Shown here: piece by piece, positions 14,739 through 17,071 of the stretch
How the letters are laid out: each line of letters opens with the position of its first letter
How positions within the stretch are numbered: position 1 is the stretch's first letter
Source of the DNA: Rhodocyclaceae bacterium
GTDB lineage: Bacteria; Pseudomonadota; Gammaproteobacteria; Burkholderiales; Rhodocyclaceae
DNA: 17,071 bases
Assembly: GCA_018262875.1 (NCBI GenBank)
Contig: JADFDL010000011.1
Location: forward strand, 1 to 17,071
Reading direction: 5' to 3'
Position numbers and translations under genes: made by a program
The notes under the pieces: model-generated
Databases searched by the model: none
Seen by the model: only the letters and a program-made list of their open reading frames with translations
What the model was told of the DNA's origin: nothing

Positions 14739-15432
14739 GGCTTGCGACTGGAAAGGCACTGGCTGGCGTGCCGTCGAAGCCCAGCACAAGAACGCCACCA
14801 TCGCCCTGGTGAAGGGCAACGCGGCAGAACAGGCCGCGCTCGAGGACATCATCGAAAGCGTCAAGCCCCCCCTGCCGCCCGACGCGCAGGGTCTGCATTT
14901 CCTGCTGAGCACGCCCTTCCGCTACCTGCCGCGCCCGCCGGCAGGGTCGCGCTTCCGCGGCCGCTTCGACCCCGCCGTGTTCTACGGGGCCGAGGACATC
15001 GCCACCGCCTGCGCCGAATCCGGCTACTGGCGCCTGCGCTTCTGGCTCGACAGCGAGGCTCTCTCGGCCAGAGCAGCCTCGATGCAGATGACCCTGTTCG
15101 AGTTCCACGGCGCGACGCGGGCGCTGCTCGACCTCACCGAGCCACCGCTCAAGGCGAAGCGCAAGACATGGACCCGCCCCGACGACTACGCCGCCACGCA
15201 GGCGCTCGCCCGCCAGGCGCGCGAGGAAGGCATCGACGTCATCCGCTCCGAATCGGTGCGCAACGGCCCGCAGGGGCGCTGCCTCGCCATCCTCACACCG
15301 CGCGTATTCAAGGCCATGCGCAACCCCTATCGGAACCGGCAGCAGACCTGGCACCTCTACCTGCAGCCGCCCGGACTGGTCCTCTGGCAGCGCAGCCTCG
15401 ACGGCGCGCAACACCGCTTCGAATTCGCCTGA
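14716..15432 (+). CDS. RES-domain toxin (NAD+-degrading family)
   Basis: 238 residues. RES toxins resemble ADP-ribosyltransferases and deplete NAD+, stopping growth; known relatives include MbcT of Mycobacterium tuberculosis. The family's conserved residues are visible: arginines in GSRFRGRFD (78-84), Y90 in VFYGA, E101 in ATACAESG, and serine(s) at 178-180 in the block IRSESVRNGPQG. DYAATQALARQAREEGIDVI just before that block is also typical. The start at 14716 overlaps the antitoxin gene by 23 bp in a different frame, as expected for coupled translation; an ATG at 14665 would give 17 extra residues without family character. It converges on the zinc-ribbon gene with 57 bp between stops and no visible intrinsic terminator. 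Confidence 0.9.
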   Translation: MPTALRPEACDWKGTGWRAVEAQHKNATIALVKGNAAEQAALEDIIESVKPPLPPDAQGLHFLLSTPFRYLPRPPAGSRFRGRFDPAVFYGAEDIATACAESGYWRLRFWLDSEALSARAASMQMTLFEFHGATRALLDLTEPPLKAKRKTWTRPDDYAATQALARQAREEGIDVIRSESVRNGPQGRCLAILTPRVFKAMRNPYRNRQQTWHLYLQPPGLVLWQRSLDGAQHRFEFA

Positions 15433-15489
15433 GCAGTCACGGGCTCACGCCTTGGGCCGCCCCACGCCCCGCCATCAAGACACTGCCCG

Positions 15490-15963
15490 CTAGCTCGGGT
15501 GGATGTCGATCGAGCGGTAGGCGTGGTCGGTCGCCTTGAAGGCAAGCGTCCCCGTCTCCTCGACGGAACGGATGTACTCCTCGCCGCAACTGCCGCACTT
15601 GTACACCGGGATCGACAACACGACCTTGAACGGCTGCGCCTTGCCGAGCTCGGCCGACACATCCTGCTCCCGCTGGCCGGTGGGCGACTCGGGCAGCTCC
15701 CGGGTGCAGTCGGGACAGAGGTAGCTCTTCCTGAAGAGGCCCTTCTTCGTCGCGGTCGGGATGCCCTGGAACGTCCCGGGGCTGCGCAACAGGTCCAGCA
15801 GCTCCCCCGCGAAGGCGACGCTGACGAAACGCTTGTGCCCCTCGGCGCAGGCGACGTAGGGCATGTCGCGGATGGTCACGCGCAGGCCGCCCTCCTCGCC
15901 ATGGAACGACTCATGGATGCCCGGCGACATTTCTCCCTTGCACTTGCTGCACGGCTTGCTCAT
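15490..15963 (-). CDS. Uncharacterised protein with two zinc-ribbon-like repeats
   Basis: 157 residues, function not recognised. Metal-ligand pairs are C5-x2-C8 (CSKC), C39/H43 (CAEGH), C83-x2-C86 (CPDC) and C123-x2-C126 (CGSC). The two halves have the same layout: CxxC, about 30-36 residues, then a hydrophobic strand with P (IRDMPYVAC and LSIPVYKC) before the second pair. This resembles a duplicated YgiT/MqsA-like zinc ribbon, the first with Cys/His in the second knuckle. No helix-turn-helix or membrane segment is seen. The start at 15963 has GGGAGGAG about six bases upstream. The open frame further upstream to about 16209 is leader sequence, since the predicted promoter starts transcription near 16208. 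It converges on the RES toxin gene. Confidence 0.8.
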   Translation of the reverse strand: MSKPCSKCKGEMSPGIHESFHGEEGGLRVTIRDMPYVACAEGHKRFVSVAFAGELLDLLRSPGTFQGIPTATKKGLFRKSYLCPDCTRELPESPTGQREQDVSAELGKAQPFKVVLSIPVYKCGSCGEEYIRSVEETGTLAFKATDHAYRSIDIHPS

Positions 15964-16214
15964 GGGTACTCCTCCCTTGTCATGGATGGTGGATGGATAC
16001 GGCAGATGAAAAACGGGGCGGGCGACGGCCGCACGGGAACGCGGCGGCAGGCCGACGACGGATGCAGGGGAGCGAAAGCGGAACGTAAAGCAAACGGAAC
16101 GGGCACCGTGCCTGCCTCCAGACGTCGATCGACGTTGGAGCAGGCGGCCCGACCTGCTCGATGCCTGCGACACGCAAGTGCCGCACCTCTTCTGTTGGCG
16201 AACCAACAAGGGCG
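15964..16214 (-). other. Long 5' leader of the zinc-ribbon gene, with a strong palindrome
   Basis: About 245 bases separate the predicted transcription start (near 16208) from the ATG at 15963. The notable element is the dyad 16116-16140: CTCCA and TGGAG flank the perfect 14-bp palindrome ACGTCGATCGACGT (16122-16135), with one unpaired G at 16121. It could be a DNA-binding site or an RNA hairpin. No known riboswitch class was recognised in the rest. Confidence 0.5.
16193..16208. promoter_or_regulatory. Operator-like dyad at the zinc-ribbon gene start site
   Basis: TGTTGG-CGAA-CCAACA is a perfect 6-bp inverted repeat with a 4-base centre. It lies directly downstream of the -10 box, covering roughly +1 to +16 of the predicted transcript: a typical repressor position. 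The regulator is unknown. Confidence 0.5.
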
Positions 16215-16243
16215 AATTTAGGATGCCGCGCGGCGGTTGTCAA
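16215..16243 (-). promoter_or_regulatory. sigma-70 promoter of the zinc-ribbon gene
   Basis: On the minus strand, a perfect TTGACA (-35, 16243-16238) and TAAATT (-10, 16220-16215, 4/6) are separated by exactly 17 bp. Transcription should start near 16208 and run left into the gene at 15963. Confidence 0.7.
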
Positions 16244-16316
16244 TGTGCGCGCGGCGGGCTCGCGTATGACTCATTCGGCCAACTTCCTGGCGTATCGCAT
16301 CGACTGACTATTCCTG

Positions 16317-16350
16317 AAAAAAAACGGGAACCCCTTTCAGGATTCCCGTT
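16317..16350 (-). terminator. Rho-independent terminator of the DUF2892 gene
   Basis: On the minus strand, AACGGGAATCC (16350-16340), a 6-base loop and GGGTTCCCGTT (16333-16323) form an 11-bp stem with one G-U pair. The stem runs into a tract of eight Ts (16324-16317). It starts 43 bases after the stop codon at 16394 and insulates the zinc-ribbon promoter downstream. Confidence 0.9.
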
Positions 16351-16393
16351 CGAACCTGCCGCTTTGCGCGGCGAGGAGGAGGAGGGTTGCGGC

Positions 16394-16624
16394 TTAGGCG
16401 CAGCTGCCGGCGGGCGAAGCCTTGGCGACGCCCAGCTTGATGAGGATGGTCTCCAGCGGGCAGAACCTGGTGAAGCCGCTCTGGAACAGGTTGGCGCCGA
16501 CGAAGGCGGTGAACCAGAGCCAGGACATCTGCGACAGGTCGGCCTGGCCGTTGGCGTGGGCGAGGCCCAGCGAGGCAAGGATGAAGGTGCCGGCGAAGAT
16601 GCGGATGAGTTGATTGACGGTCAT
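16394..16624 (-). CDS. DUF2892 family inner-membrane protein (YgaP-type membrane domain)
   Basis: 76 residues with two membrane helices (about 6-22 and 33-52) and the family signature NLFQSGFTRFCPLETILIKLG (45-65). These proteins occur alone or fused to rhodanese domains, as in E. coli YgaP, and are associated with sulphur or sulphide metabolism; their exact role is unsettled. C55 in FCPL is the conserved cysteine, and an extra cysteine (C75) sits at the C-terminus. The ATG at 16624-16622 is preceded by GGGAG seven bases upstream. The gene stands alone: a terminator lies just after it. Upstream is an A+T-rich patch with a weak ATTA-N8-TAAT dyad (16645-16660) that might be an operator. Confidence 0.9.
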   Translation of the reverse strand: MTVNQLIRIFAGTFILASLGLAHANGQADLSQMSWLWFTAFVGANLFQSGFTRFCPLETILIKLGVAKASPAGSCA

Positions 16625-16729
16625 GCTGTGCTCCCTGATGGAATATTAACTGTTGCTAATGTATCGGGTGCGGGGGCCGGGGTCAAGGGCGGCTTGAGGC
16701 TTGTGTGACTTCGGTTACAGAGGGGCCTG

Positions 16730-16768
16730 CCCTCTCCCCCGGCCCCTCTCCCGCTTGCGGGAGAGGGG
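16730..16768. repeat. CCCTCTCC-type palindromic intergenic repeat, second copy
   Basis: A perfect 12-bp stem (CCCCTCTCCCGC, 16743-16754, and its complement at 16757-16768) with a TT loop, preceded by a CCCTCTCCCC half-repeat. This is the same layout as 4555-4591. It lies 15 bp beyond the stop of the ABC ATPase gene. No T-run is present on the side expected for a terminator of that gene. Confidence 0.8.
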
Positions 16769-16782
16769 AGGAGAAGTGAAAG

Positions 16783-17071
16783 TCAGACTTCGCGGCCTTC
16801 GCCGGCTTCCTCGTGGGTCTTGCCGTCGCGAATGTGGTAGATGCGCTTGAAGGTGGGGATGATCTTCTCGTCGTGGGTGACGACGATGATAGCGGTGTCG
16901 TACTGGCGCGCCATGCGGTTGAGGATGCGCATGACGGCGAGCGCGCGCCCGGAATCGAGCGGCGCGGTCGGCTCGTCGGCGAGAATCACCGGCGGCTGGT
17001 TGACCAGCGCGCGGGCGATGGCGACGCGCTGCTGCTCGCCGCCGGAGAGTTGCGAAGGCATGGCGCGAGCA
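16783..17071 (-). CDS. ABC transporter ATP-binding protein, LolD/MacB/DevA-like, 5' part outside window
   Basis: The C-terminal 95 or so residues of a cytoplasmic ABC ATPase; the frame is open through the window edge (ARAM before MPSQL), so the gene starts beyond 17071. The signature [15 protein letters not shown], Walker B with catalytic glutamate (VILADEPTA), a D-loop that reads APLDS, and the H-loop histidine (VVTHDE) are intact. The sequence around the signature is closest to MacB/LolD/DevA-type exporters that work with a FtsX-like permease. The Walker A motif is outside the window and the substrate cannot be told. A family repeat hairpin follows its stop codon. Confidence 0.92.
   Translation of the reverse strand, partial: ARAMPSQLSGGEQQRVAIARALVNQPPVILADEPTAPLDSGRALAVMRILNRMARQYDTAIIVVTHDEKIIPTFKRIYHIRDGKTHEEAGEGREV

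Noticed and set aside
15433..15489. Search for a bidirectional terminator between the convergent RES and zinc-ribbon genes
   Set aside because: No stem with an adjacent T-run on either strand is visible.

Overview
The window is about 17 kb of high-GC DNA with dense coding and strong third-position G/C bias. The gene families and arrangement fit a betaproteobacterium, possibly of the Rhodocyclales (Azoarcus/Thauera type); the taxonomic placement is inference. No tRNA, rRNA, CRISPR array or insertion sequence was seen.

Positions 1-1645 (minus strand) hold two tandem, translationally coupled tartronate-semialdehyde-reductase-like genes. The downstream copy runs off the window. Their C-terminal halves are almost identical while their N-terminal halves are clearly diverged, which suggests gene conversion.

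Positions 1646-10556 (plus strand) form an assimilatory nitrate/nitrite island: nasA (molybdenum nitrate reductase with a C-terminal [2Fe-2S] domain), then nirB, nirD, a NarK-type nitrate/nitrite transporter and a tail-anchored PP2C phosphatase/Ser-Thr kinase fusion. Both nasA and nirB are preceded by strong sigma-54 (-24/-12) promoter matches with exact GG-N10-GC geometry, and by upstream NtrC-like dyads (two 31 bp apart before nasA, one before nirB). The inferred picture is a nitrogen-limitation regulon: nitrate is imported by NarK, reduced to nitrite by NasA and to ammonium by NirBD, and the kinase/phosphatase is an accessory regulator. A frameshifted remnant of a tungstate/molybdate-type periplasmic binding protein follows.

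Positions 10755-14163 (minus strand) form a three-gene unit read from the right: a 7TM hybrid histidine kinase with terminal receiver, a HAD hydrolase overlapping it by ATGA, and a small DUF2789 protein.

Positions 14271-15432 (plus strand) hold a RES-Xre toxin-antitoxin module with a near-consensus sigma-70 promoter embedded in nested dyads, probably its autoregulatory operator. Converging on it (minus strand) is a small duplicated zinc-ribbon protein of unknown function. It has a strong promoter, a dyad at the start site and a long leader containing a 14-bp perfect palindrome.

Positions 16317-17071 (minus strand) hold a DUF2892 membrane protein with a textbook intrinsic terminator, a repeat hairpin of the same type as the one between nasA and nirB, and the C-terminal part of a LolD/MacB-like ABC ATPase cut by the window edge.
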